NCBI GenBank assembly: GCA_025526995.1
Contig: JAHLKG010000025.1
Location: 372,001-436,000, forward strand
Direction of reading: 5' to 3'
Source: Powellomyces hirtus
Lineage: Eukaryota; Chytridiomycota; Chytridiomycetes; Spizellomycetales; Powellomycetaceae
Length of the DNA: 64,000 nt
A program made the translations under genes and the position numbers. The notes below the pieces were generated by a model. The model made no database searches and was not told the DNA's origin. It saw only the letters and a list, made by a program, of their open reading frames with translations. The number at the start of each line of letters is the position of its first letter. Position 1 is the first letter of the stretch. Shown here piece after piece: positions 27,301 through 37,797 of the stretch.

Positions 27301-29375
27301 AGCATATCGTCCAAATCCGCGTCACAGCTGTCTTGCGTCGGCCGAAACAGCTGCTTCCAAAAGTTCATGTAGTCTTCGAACGCAAATTGTCCTGGCGCAT
27401 TGATATCATCGGATCCAGGACAGGTAGACGTGAGCAGAACTGCTTCGTAAGCTGATGCAATGCGAGAATGGGTCAGTCACTACAAGATGCGCTTTGGAGG
27501 GGGACAACTACATCAGCATGAATACCTATTGACGACCAAATTGCCTTCGCCGCCGGTCCTGTACGATGCAAAGTTCGAAGCAGAATCTTGAAACCAGCAG
27601 CGGAAAGTCCCTGATAGGCAGAGCTCATGGATGGGTATCGCAGCAGCATGCTTTTCGCCAGTTCCACTAAGTTTCAAAATTAGCAAAGCGATCAGAACGG
27701 GACACGAAAGAAGGGGCTTACCAATGGCCGTAGTAAACTCTGAACCAATGACATCAAGCTCCGCTGCAATGTACCCATAAGCTTGAAAAAAAGACGGCAC
27801 ATACACACTCTCATCTCGATTCTGCACGCTATTCACACAGTTAGACACGCACGGGGGTACATGAGGCGAGATTGCTTGTCGCGACACTCACTCTGCCACC
27901 AAGAGAAATGAGCTCTTCTTGATGAGTTCGCTGACCATGTAGGTCAGTTGGTCCTTTGCGGCAAGCTTACGGCAGGGTTCTGCAAAGAACCCATACGCTC
28001 GCACGGCGAAAGAAACATCTTTGTAGGAGCCTTTGTCCTGGTTCATCAGCGCGTTGACGTGATTGATGAACCACTGGAGCACACAAAACGAATGAGCAAG
28101 CGATCCGAAGGGAGGCCAATCGCCATCCCACCACTTACCCAGAACTGTTTTGTGGCTTTCTCAACATCATCGGCGTTCGTCAGCGCTCGTGCCACTGTCA
28201 TAAGAAACGAGTCCATGGCTCGGTATCCCAGTTTGGCGAGATCGTTGTTGCGGGTAGTGCATGCTCCCCGGAGATCGGCATACAAATCCTCGCACATTTC
28301 GGGGGAGATCATGATCCAGTTACTAAACTTGTCGCAGTGGTCTGTCACGAGCTGGAGCGCAGCGGCGGGAACACCGTACCGCGTGAGTGTAAGGTTGGTC
28401 TTTGGATTCTGCGCACGGATTGTGAGTCAACGTGTCGCGTGGCCCCAGCGGCACAAAGAGTTACAGCATACCAGCATCGTCAAGATATTCTTGATGTGTT
28501 TGAATATCGCTTTGATATCCAATGACACTGGACAAAACATGAGCTCATTCATGCCTTTGAGGGCGCCTTCTCCAAGGACAAAGTTGGCGTCTTTTCCCCA
28601 AAGGGTATCCATGCCGTGCAGAAGCATACGATGCAATTCCAATGGGTAACAATTTGAAATATCGTTAACTGTCTTCCAATGGAATCGGCAGATGCTACTG
28701 AGCAACTTCAAGATGGCTCCTTTGACGGACGCCGTTAGTTTAGACTGCGTTTTGACGTATGTCTGAAAATAGCTGCAACATGGACATCAGGGGCTCAAGC
28801 CAGCGAAAAAGAATGACAGAAGAGAGCAGGACTTGACGCCTTTGCCAATGCTTACAAGGTGAACATTGGGCCAACGTCCAACTGAGCTTGATCAGTGGCG
28901 TCTGTTCGCGGATCCAGCAGTACAGCCAGAGGGGCAAATGAGGCCTCTTTGCACTTTGAGGATTTGGCAGAGTCGAAAAGGGATTGACACATGGACTATC
29001 GAAAGAGAGCATGACAAGAAATGAGAGCCTGTATGGAGGTTCCCCAAACTGCATTATTACCTGAATGTCCCGGGTGTATCCCCGCACAGCCGCTGGGTTC
29101 TCCAGCATGAATTGGGCCAAGACGAGGCATAAGATAGCCTTTGCGTCGTCTTGTTCCTTTGCCCCTCGTGTTACACGGATAAAGCGAAGGAGTCCGATTT
29201 CGCTGTCAAACAGCAAGGCGGTGGCTAACGCAGTGTCGCGCCTTCTGAGGTCGGCAACGGCAGCCTGAACATCTTCCGCGAGGGCCTTGGTGGTTGTGAG
29301 GGTTGATGCCTTTGCGAGAGAATCATGAAGGCAGTCAAGAACAGTCCTCAGCCTCTCAAGCGGCTGGTGTGACAT
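15328..29375 (-). CDS. PRKDC: DNA-dependent protein kinase catalytic subunit (DNA-PKcs)
   Basis: DNA-PKcs is the Ku-recruited kinase of non-homologous end joining in the nucleus. One gene of about 14 kb with some thirty short introns encodes roughly 3,900-4,000 residues, near the human size. The start at 29375 (MSHQPLERL) is the first in-frame Met of the N-terminal helical repeats. Middle segments fit the family, for example [18 protein letters not shown] (about 25.9 kb) and [18 protein letters not shown] (about 25.5 kb). After an S/T-Q-rich insert (20.2-20.55 kb) comes [12 protein letters not shown], then FAT (about 19.6-17.2 kb). The kinase (16.9-15.7 kb) has [11 protein letters not shown], the catalytic loop [10 protein letters not shown] and the metal-binding [13 protein letters not shown] ends [18 protein letters not shown] followed most joins and saw no disabling lesion. 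[19 protein letters not shown] and the adjoining FAT separate it from ATM, ATR, mTOR and TRRAP. Exact exon ends are not all fixed. Confidence 0.93.
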
Positions 29376-29606
29376 GTCTGACGGAAAGTAAGCCCTCGCC
29401 AATGAATGTCCTGGGAAAAACGACGGCGAGACTTTTATGACGCGCCAAAGAATAGTGTGCGGTGGCTGTGAAATGCATTTACCGTTTTGAGACGCACACA
29501 AAGTCAGTCGGGTCCCGCAGTCCACATTCCACAAAATGATAGAGTAACGAATATCGTTACAAAAAAAGTTTGATTGATAAACAAGTATATTTCCGATATT
29601 AAAGCA

Positions 29607-30080
29607 TCATTGCTCAATACAACTATGTCTATGAGAGCTCAAGCGCGGGTAAGTTCTTCGTTGTCGTGGTCGGCCGGGGTCACGGAGCGACACGGGAGTT
29701 AGGAAAAGAAGGCAGAAAGACAATACAAGCTGGATAAAACGTACATATAGAGTTTCAAGAGCCAATCTCGATTTGTCGTTCCTGAGCGAGTCGTAGTTGT
29801 TCTCGTGGTCGGTCGGGTCACTGAACGACAGGGAAGTTAGGAAAAAAGAGAGGAGACAACCCCCGATGAACACTTACGTACCTGAGTTCCAAGAGTCAAC
29901 CTCGACTTCTTCCCGGATGGGGGGAAAGAGCGGAGGAGGGCTGCGAACAGCCGGGGAGGGATAGGAGTGGGGCTCGAAGAGCCTACGGGGAGGAAGAGGG
30001 ATGGGAAGGGAAGGAATAGTGGCGGAATAGTACGGGAAGGAGTAGTGGCGGAATTTGGGTGGGCTTGTCGCTGCTCCCAA
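29607..30080 (-). CDS. doubtful two-exon small protein with a duplicated acidic cassette
   Basis: From a Met at 30080 a Pro/Ser-rich frame leads to REEVEVDSWNS, then a consensus donor (GTAAGT, about 29878). After an acceptor at about 29821 it continues as DPTDHENNYDSLRND. The second exon then reads through to a stop at 29607. Its last part looks like a degraded copy of the same exon (ADHDNEELTR in another frame) whose acceptor AG has changed to CG. No family was recognised. It could be a young gene, a decaying gene or chance. Confidence 0.3.
29651..29905. repeat. diverged tandem duplication, period about 135 bp
   Basis: Two adjacent blocks share TCGTGGTCGG and GTTAGGAAAA, and about 100 bases further on GAGTT(T/C)CAAGAG followed by AA(T/C)CTCGA. 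The blocks are about 135 bp apart with several small indels. On the minus strand each block looks like an intron end plus a short acidic exon. Confidence 0.6.
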
Positions 30081-31340
30081 CCTTCAATTTTTTTATTGTG
30101 GGAACGGGCAGTGTCCGAAGACGTCAAGAGTCACTTGTTTCCCCCATGGAAAAAGCCAGAAGATCTAGGATCGTTTGGTCTTGCCCAAACTTGCCCCGAC
30201 CAGATACCTCGCAAGTGACTCCACCGTGGAACTGAATCCATCGCCCTGACAGCTACAAGACCCACACCTACCTGGGGGGGTGTGATAAAGAGAAAAAAGA
30301 GGAGCGAGGCTCCAAGCAGTTCGGGGGTTTTTATACTCGCGAGGGCGATGGCGACGCGTGGGAAAATGGTCTCGACCGAAAAGACTCACGAGTACACCGG
30401 TGACCTGTTCACCACATCTGCAAGTCTCAATCTTGTTTGGCTCTCATCCCCTTCCCTCGGCCGGGCATGGATCCCTGCATTGCGCCCCTTTTGCGATTTA
30501 CCCCACCTCTCGTCCTCGTCTCATGTCTCTTCACAAATTGCTGATGCATTTAGCCGTGAAGTCCGCCACCTTTCGATCACCCCGGAGATTCCCTGTCTCC
30601 TCCCTCTATATGAGTTGCGTATGTAGCGAAGCATCCTACCTGCGCCTGTACCAAGATTTCTGTTCCGGAAAATTACTCAAAGACCTCACCGTTCACAACA
30701 TGGACCAGTAAGTTGTAAAAGAGCTGCATCTGAACTCTCGTGTGAAGAATTTTCAGACCGCTTCACTTAACATGGACTCTCAAGTGCGTTGCAGCAGTCT
30801 GTCATATGGAGCAGGTTGCGATAATGAACAGCATTCGGATCGTGGCTGTCAGCTTTGTCTGATACATGACATTTGCGTTGCCCCCAATGTTTCTCTTAAA
30901 AGCCGCGAAACGAAAATAACACTCTGTCAGAATAGGATCTCAGCCAGCAAAGTATCACCCAGCCATAGATGTGCAACATTTTCCACTCCCCATATATTCC
31001 TAATCAATCCAAATGATTGATCGAGGCATAATCACCACATTCCCATCATTACATCATAGCCCCTGTTGCTACGCTCAAAGTTAACTTCCATCCCGTCAAT
31101 ACCCCCCCCCCCCCCCACTCAAAATGACAGCACCAGACGCGTGATCGGAAACCCCGCCACATTTGGCCGACGTAATCACCTCGCTCGCGGAAATTCTCAT
31201 CATCGTAGAAACTTCTTTGATGCAAATATACCGGAGAAACGAGAAAGGAGATCTCAACACCGCACACACAGGAGAGGAATTTCATATAAAGGAATTCCAA
31301 AGCGAAACAAGCATATCCCATCGATATACGTTGGTACAGA
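30081..31340. other. gene-poor stretch
   Basis: No recognised gene. On the minus strand there is a TATAAAAA at 30335-30328, and a C15 run lies at 31102-31116. Several frames of 70-120 codons overlap here without any domain signal. Confidence 0.4.
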
Positions 31341-31894
31341 ATGGACGGCATGCCAGACCCCGAGACCATTCCCTCGATCTCCTACTTTCCATTCCCGAAA
31401 GAAATGGCCAAACAAATTATTCTTGAAATGCGAACAATAGGTAAAATGTTGAAGTTATTTTATGTTCCACTTTGTCTTGTCGCCCGTCTGCCTGTGCCTC
31501 CCTTTCTCACTGCCTCTCTCGTTACTTCTTTCGCGCGTCAGCTGCCGGGCTAGGCACGCATGGTCTCGCGGACCACGCTGACAAGATCGAAGCCGGGTTG
31601 AATCGCATGGGTGACGGGATGGACAATGCCGGGCGGAGTATCCGGGCCGGGCTGATTGTTGTCGGGATCGGGCTCGGCTTAGGGTTGACTGTCATGGGCG
31701 CGGGAATGATCTTGCAAGCGGTGTTGGAGGACCAAGTGCGGAGACAGCGAAGGGTGATGCGGATACGAAAGCGAAGAAAAGGTGGTCATCACCGCGACCA
31801 ACGCCGCGACAGCGACAGTGGGAGCGGGGATACGACTGTTGATGAGAATGTGGCGGTAGCAGCACGGAAAGATGTACCGCCTACGGTTGGGTGA
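31341..31894 (+). CDS. small single-pass membrane protein with a Gly-rich TM helix
   Basis: Exons 31341-31440 and 31542-31894 join in frame to 150 residues. The first exon is a short leader (MDGMPDPETIPSISYFPF). The second begins AAGLGTHGLADHADKIEAGL, an amphipathic helix with regularly spaced Gly, followed by a hydrophobic segment of about 23 residues full of Gly (GIGLGLGLTVMGAGMIL). The tail after it is strongly basic with RRQRR and RKRRKGG, then acidic/Ser. Positive charge after the helix suggests the C-terminus is cytosolic. An AATAAA lies at 31911, 17 bases after the stop. I do not recognise the family. It is convergent with GWT1. Confidence 0.55.
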
Positions 31895-31984
31895 ACATGC
31901 AACCAGTAATAATAAATGTTTTTGGGTATATAGCTTTATTCAATGTAAATAGAACCTGTTGAATTAATGTATGCATCTCATGGT

Positions 31985-33735
31985 TCAGAGCTTCAGTGTG
32001 ATGTTCATGCTGTCAAGGAAGACAGCGAAGGCTCCGACGACGAGCACGTATGTGCCGACGATGAGGACGGCAGCAATGTCAGGAACGCTGAGGGTGTCGA
32101 TGGACATATTGATAAGGCCAGTCAGCACGTTTGCTAATAAGAACACGGCGAGCTGATTTCGATTTACAGCCTTGAACAGAATCGGCACGTTGTGGCTGCC
32201 GAAAAGTAAGTCGACAAGAGCAGTTCCCATGACTTGGGCGATGCATGCCCCGAGGACCCATGACGCATATGATATGTTGGCCATTCGTCGGGAAACCGGG
32301 ATCTCCACCACGTCCGTCAGCACATGAGTGATCCCATAAAACGCCAAGGCCAGGGCTGAAAGCTCGCCAATTATAGTCGGTAGCTGTTTCTGCAGCCCGG
32401 ATTGCGCGTGTGTGTTCATTCGAACTCCGATCGCTGCTGCTATCAGATATATGGTCAAGTAACCTGCGGAGAACACAGTGAGCAACGGCAATAAGTCTTC
32501 CTCAAAACGCTGCTTGGGACGATCGCCATACCAAAGAAACTGCATATGCCTTCTCGGTTCATACTGACGAGCCCGGTCCGAGGTGCGGTCAAAATGTAAT
32601 TCTGCAGTTCCGTTTTCTCCAACACGAATGTGTAGACTGTGGATAATCCTTGAGTCTACCGCTTCCAGCTCGCAGAGCGCAAAATCACGAGCGCGACTTA
32701 CCTGAGATAACAAGACCGCCGAGAGAGGCCAAATTGATTCCAGGCATGATCAGTTGCACGGCAGAGATGAAGATGGGGATAAGCCCAAGTGTGAGGAAAA
32801 AGTTCCAATGTGCTCCGTATTCCGTGACATGCTCCTGCACCGGGGATATTGATCAGACGGAGACAATCTCCAACCTTTTAACAAGTGCTGAAGCGTCCTA
32901 CCTGATAGTTGACGCTTTTGGTAGCCACCATGCGTAAAATGCCGAGAACGAGCACCGGTATGCAGGAGCGTACACTGTTATTCAGATTCTTAAACGCAGA
33001 TCTTCTGTCCATGGAGGAAGACTGAATGCGGGGACCAGCAACGATGCCGCCAGTGAAGATGAACATTCCAACACCAAGATCCATCTAGTAAAGGTGAACG
33101 CCAACAAGAGTTCAGCGGAAAAAATGCATGGACCACAGAGTTGCTTCGTCTACGTATTGTCACTTTTGTACGCACGCGTATCAACCAACCAGCGAAGTTC
33201 CAAACGTCTCGGTCTTGGCATACCGTCGCGGGAACACTTGAAAATCGACCATCAAGATCATACCCGCCGTGACGACTTGAAGGGTTGATCTGACCGCGAT
33301 TAGGAACGGCCAGTGTTGGCGGTCAGCTGGCTTTGTGGCTTTCGTTTCGGCGAGTTGTTGTTTTTTCCTGGCGGGGTCCTTTGGGCGGCCGGGAACAAAG
33401 GCGAATACGGCGGTGAGGAAGGAGAGAAATGCAATCGTTTCCCCAAGCCATGGTATAGACACGGCCACTAGGAACGGCACCGCGAGGATGAGAAAGTCGA
33501 ATGCGGTAGAGGCAACGGATGGAACGAGTAAACTTGGGTATCGGTTTGCTATCGTTTTCCACAGTGCATAAGAGAGCTAGAAAACAGACACAAATTGTCA
33601 GTGGGCTGAACGGGTGACCAAGGAAATTCCTAAACTTACCATAGTGACGACGAGCATGAGCTGACATTCCGCTGGTGTTGTTCCGGCATGACCTGTAACG
33701 TGTTCTTCTTTGGCCTTCTTTTTTGCAGCATCCAT
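31985..33735 (-). CDS. GWT1: GPI-anchored wall transfer protein 1 (inositol acyltransferase, PIG-W family)
   Basis: GWT1 acylates the inositol of GlcN-PI in the ER membrane, an early step of GPI-anchor synthesis. Six exons join in frame: 33735-33640, 33576-33190, 33084-32902, 32834-32702, 32648-32532 and 32463-31985, giving about 464 residues with around a dozen hydrophobic segments. Diagnostic sequences are [15 protein letters not shown] near the N-terminus, [48 protein letters not shown] and [17 protein letters not shown]. The start is fixed by a TAA nine bases upstream in frame. The intron after VIS ends in CTCAAG; a longer unspliced reading exists across this point, but only the spliced frame keeps the family sequence. 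Fungal GWT1 is the target of the antifungal manogepix. Confidence 0.92.
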
Positions 33736-34299
33736 GTTGGGTTAGCTTTTCTCCATGAGCTTTGCAAGCGGTGGATCAACCTCGGAACTTTCAACCGACG
33801 CGAACGTGACATGGGCGCCATTGCCATCTTCCTTGTCATTTTGGTCTCCCTTCTGCGGTCCGTGTTGACAAGAAGGCTGTTTTCACGGTAATCCTGCGAC
33901 GTTTCGTGACCAATGAGAGGTGCTTTGCGGCTGTTTCATGCTCAATATGCTCTTAACGTTGTCTTTTTATCGCCGAACTGTCGCGGAGAGAGATATCCTC
34001 GAAGCCTCCAGATTGGGCGTCGGTTGGATGCCTTTTGTATTTAGAGAATCAAATCTATTTTTGACTGATACGAATATTTTTGAAGGTTTGGCTGTGGGGA
34101 TAAATTTGTGAAGAGGGAATTCCATGATGCCACATATTTCCAGTACATTTTCCAAGACACATCTCGCTATCTCTACTACCGTGCCCTGTCAACTCTTGGG
34201 TCGTCCAAGTGTCATGGAGAAGGTCGGCAGGGAGAATAGCGTCGAGTCCGTAGAGTAGGAGTAATGGGGCGTATCGAGTCATTCGTTTAGTCTTCAACG

Positions 34300-34395
34300 C
34301 CTTCCTCCAGTTCCTCGTCAGCAGAAGAATTTCATTCCAGATCATCATAATCGTCATCCTCCAAATTCAACGGATCCCCTTCATCTATTTCATCG
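34300..34395 (-). pseudogene. decayed copy A of an acidic coding cassette
   Basis: On the minus strand it reads DEGDPLNLEDDDYDDLE, then a TGA where copy B has TGG, then NSSADEELEEG. Nucleotide identity with copy B (36130-36215) is about 80-85 percent by eye. Confidence 0.5.
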
Positions 34396-36124
34396 TGACA
34401 TGACTCTATAGCGAAGAGGAAGTAGCAGAGGATGCATGAGCCTCCCATACGAGAAACATTGGTCTCTGAGTCGCGGTCAGACACGTCGGGAGACGGGGCT
34501 TACTAGGTATCCTCGCCCGACGTGAGATCAGATTCTGAATCATCATGTCGTCTCTTTTTGGGCGAAATCTAAAACCCAAAATGAAAAATTCAAATTATTG
34601 AAAAACACAGACGTTCGATGCTATGCCGAGTATTTGCACTGCCGTTGTGCCGCTCTTTTAATTGGCGTGAAGGCCAGAGGAAATGAATTAGGGAAGGGAG
34701 GGAATAGATAGTCGTATATACAGTCGTGGAACGGTGCCAAAGAGAAGGTAGCCAAAAGCAGTGACAACGGGCGAGTACTGAACACGATGGCGATTCGGTT
34801 TGTCGAAGTTCCCTCAGTAGGGCCAGGTAGTCCCCGTGCGTTCCAACAGCAATGATGAAATCGAAGAGAGTGTTGACGGCGAGAGCAGCAGGTATCTCAT
34901 ATCTCTTTAATGTTTATGTGCAAGAGCGGATCCATTTGGGGGATATCTTCAAACTCTAAGCAACATGATGAGCTGTGGGTTTGAGAAAAGGGGCACACGT
35001 CAAAGCATCAACACTTGACATACGTAACGAACTGATGGTTTCCAAGACTCCTCAACACAGCTGATACGAGAAGCAGGAAGACATATTAGAGGAGCGGGTA
35101 AGGTTGATGTGCGTGCGGAAACAGATGACTCTATGGGATTCCCTTCCTGGACACTTGGTTAGGTATTAGTAAGTCAACTCGTTAGACTGGAGGATAAAGG
35201 AAGTAAAAGCCTCTGTACTCATACACTCTATTGAACCGCAACGAGACGCAATCTTTTGACCAATTAGTGAGACGAATGCCGCGGGAGCACGATTATGGAT
35301 GCCAATTGTTGCCTTTCAAAGTGGACGGCTCCGTTCAAGCGGCCCGGGAAGTTAATTTTAAGTTCCAGGTTGCCGCGCCGAAAGTCATCCATTCTACTGG
35401 CGGATTCGGCTGGTGCATTAACACTATGTTTGATTCCGATGCGCGCCCTAGTGCACGTACAGCACCTGCTTTCATGTTCGAGGGAAAGCGAAATTTGATC
35501 TTCCCTCGCGTCGGCAATGTAATTGCCAGATTTCAGTGATGGTGTCAGAGCGCAGTAGAGACGAAACGCTTACTCCACGCGAAAAAACAAGTAAAACAAC
35601 AACATAGGTGATGCTGCAGAGTACGAAGGAGACAAAGAGGACGGAATGCAAGCGGAATGGATGAGGAAGCAGGGTTCGACACGAGCAGAAACTTTGTGCC
35701 GCTACCCCAACTACACTGTCTTGAGCGCGCGATGGATGTGAGCCGGGACAACTGTCCATGTTTGCGCGTTCACAGTGGCGATTGCTGAATCAGGCCATTG
35801 GGCCGTGCGATGCAGTTTACAGCAGGCGATGGGCAGCAAAACAGGCTGCATGCCTTCATGGAAGCAAGCTGGACAGGTGCTCGGCTACGGCATTTTAGTC
35901 GTAACCAGGGTCAGTAGCAAGCCAGCAGGGCAGGGTCCAAAAGATGCATTTGCCCTGGCCGCATAACTAGAGATTAATGATCCTTCTGTGGATTCATAGC
36001 AGCAAGAGGGGATGGAAAGCATGGAAAACGTATCAGATGCCGCGAAACGCGTGAGGCGCGTGTGGCTTTTCCCCAACGAAACGCGGTTTATAGACGAGCC
36101 ACACCGATTGACGGGTCAAACGTC

Positions 36125-36215
36125 CACATCGATTTCCTCGTCAGCAGAGGAATTCCATTCCAGATCATCAGATCGCCATCCTCAAAATCCAACGGATCCC
36201 CTTCATCTTCTAGGT
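36125..36215 (-). pseudogene. decayed copy B of the acidic coding cassette
   Basis: On the minus strand it reads EDEGDPLDFEDGD and then loses frame through a one-base deletion relative to copy A, which breaks the DDLEWNSSADEE part. Copies A and B carry different lesions, so they decayed independently. Confidence 0.5.
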
Positions 36216-36764
36216 GACTATCCAGGTTCGGGTCTTCGACGTTCCTCCCCACGAATGCGAAGAGCGCCTTCGAGCCGATCTCCGCGCGGTGGACAGCGGA
36301 CCGAAGTGAAGACGAAACGCCCAACCCCAGGTGGCGGCACTAGTAGCGAACCCAAACAACGCCCCGAGAGCGGGTTTGAAGGTCACCTGGGCTTCATGGG
36401 ATGGGGACCCTTTATGTCAGATCCCGTCCTCAGAGGCAGTAGTCGCCGAGTCAGCAGAGGAAGATTTCCTGTGTCCGGTGTCTCCGGCAAACGCTTCCTC
36501 TCACCACAGGTGGCACTAGTAAATTCCTCAGTGGAGCCAGGAAGAGATGTTCGTACGTGAGGAATTTTTGATGCGGAGTCATCAAGGAAAGCAGAGTTAG
36601 GGCTCATTGCCAAATTACTAACATATATATACCTGTGCCAGGCCCTTCCCAACCAGCGTGCCAAGAACTTTCTTTCAGAACGTGAACATTGGATGCATCT
36701 TCCATTGACATTTGCCTGAAGTATGTTCATCCGAATCCTCCGTCCAAGAGACATTCAAATACCG

Positions 36765-36779
36765 ACCCTAGCCCTAACC
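36765..36779. repeat. telomere-like motif, CCCTAA strand
   Basis: ACCCTAGCCCTAACC matches two TTAGGG-type repeats with one change. It is short enough to arise by chance. Confidence 0.3.
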
Positions 36780-37133
36780 GTGCCTGCTTTTAAGGCATTC
36801 CTGAGTTTGACGAAGGACTCGCAAACCTTGCGGGAACGGTTCGCGACACCGAGACCGGGCTGGCATGCCGCTTTGAGGCAGCAGCCGCCAATGCGACGTC
36901 TTTCAGATATTGAACCACCATCGCGGTGGACGGGCCGGCATCATTTGCAGGTGCCGTTGTGTGTGGAAGCGATGTCACAACCCATGGAAGCATCCACGCT
37001 TCCGGATCTGTGATATTCCCTACGGATTCAGCCGCGACAGCGACAGTAACCCTCTCCACCGCTGGCAATGGAGCTCGTTTCACCCTGGAACCTTTTGCAC
37101 AATCTTGGCGCCAATTTCGGAATTTTTGATAGG

Positions 37134-37290
37134 GACAAAAGCCTAGAAACTGGGAGTTGCAGATTAGCGTACAAAAAACATCATTTATCAGGACAGATAT
37201 TGAATCATCATCTTGTCCAAGTCGCCAACACTCAACCGTTGACCCCGAAGTCTGCCTTCCTCCATTTCCCGGTGCGTTTAAGGAACATGG
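37134..37290 (-). pseudogene. duplicated exon-intron fragment, copy 1
   Basis: Shares about 50 near-identical bases (AGATTAGCGTACAAAAAACA at the core) and a flanking GTTGA(C/T)CCC with copy 2 about 320 bp downstream. The exon equivalent has lost about six bases compared with copy 2. Confidence 0.5.
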
Positions 37291-37454
37291 CGAAGGAATC
37301 GAAGATCTTTCGCGGGTATTCGAGACGATTGTAAAGGGATCCGAGACCGCATAGGAAGAATAAGAAAAACTGCGAACGGTGGTCTGTGTGTCTCTCCTCG
37401 TCTTGTCTCACGTTCTGGGAATTTCTGCGGGTCTCCTCAAAGAAGAAATTGGTG

Positions 37455-37590
37455 CGAAGTCTAAAAACTGGAAGTTACAGATTAGCGTACAAAAAACATC
37501 ATTTACCGGTTGCCAACCCAACACTCACCGTTGATCCCAAAGTCCACATCGCCTTCCTCCATCTCATCGATTCGTTCTAGTCGGCGGTTT
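37455..37590 (-). pseudogene. duplicated exon-intron fragment, copy 2
   Basis: On the minus strand it reads ERIDEMEEGDVDFGIN, followed by a consensus donor GTGAGT. A short intron with a possible branch site (GCTAATC) and a CTTCCAG acceptor come next. The exon resembles the acidic cassettes at 34.3 and 36.2 kb. Confidence 0.45.
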
Positions 37591-37652
37591 TGCTAAAAAG
37601 CATCAGCGGTAAGGATGATATGCCTGCAAAAACAAATGGTGGAAGCAAATAA

Positions 37653-37797
37653 CTCCACCTGGGGGCCGACTGCCAACCTAACCCTCACCCTCTCGCGCAA
37701 AGCGAGGCCAGGCGAGGATGACTGGGCATCCTGGAGGTGGGCCTAGTGGGCTGCGCCCGATGGTGCTGACCGCAAGGTGTTATCAACACCTAACGGC
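37653..37797. other. cluster of five potential hairpins; candidate structured RNA
   Basis: Perfect stems seen by eye: CCACCT 37655-37660 with AGGTGG 37735-37740; CTCGC/GCGAG 37692-37706; AGGATG/CATCCT 37715-37732; GGGC/GCCC 37748-37758; AGGTGT/ACACCT 37775-37791. The last stem is enclosed by CCG/CGG. A CCTAACCCT lies single-stranded between the first two stems (37677-37685). No known RNA family was matched. Confidence 0.3.

Noticed and set aside
15328..29375. TRRAP or ATM/ATR/mTOR as the identity of the large kinase gene
   Set aside because: TRRAP lacks the catalytic residues that are present here. The motif before FAT and the kinase and FATC sequences follow DNA-PKcs rather than ATM, ATR or mTOR.
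30130..30345. Possible snRNA-like transcript on the minus strand below a TATAAAAA
   Set aside because: No match to conserved U1, U2, U4, U5, U6, SRP or RNase P core sequences.
31985..32713. A single long uninterrupted frame starting [11 protein letters not shown] as the GWT1 N-terminus
   Set aside because: It reads through two introns. The spliced frame restores family sequence ([15 protein letters not shown] and [12 protein letters not shown]), which the read-through loses.
35641..35690. Possible tRNA B box (GGTTCGACAC)
   Set aside because: No A box at the right distance and no cloverleaf could be drawn. No tRNA, rRNA or snRNA was found anywhere in the window.
37653..37797. Hammerhead, HDV-like, group I or group II intron identity for the hairpin cluster
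   Set aside because: None of the conserved core sequences of these ribozymes could be placed; the call was left as an unassigned structured candidate.
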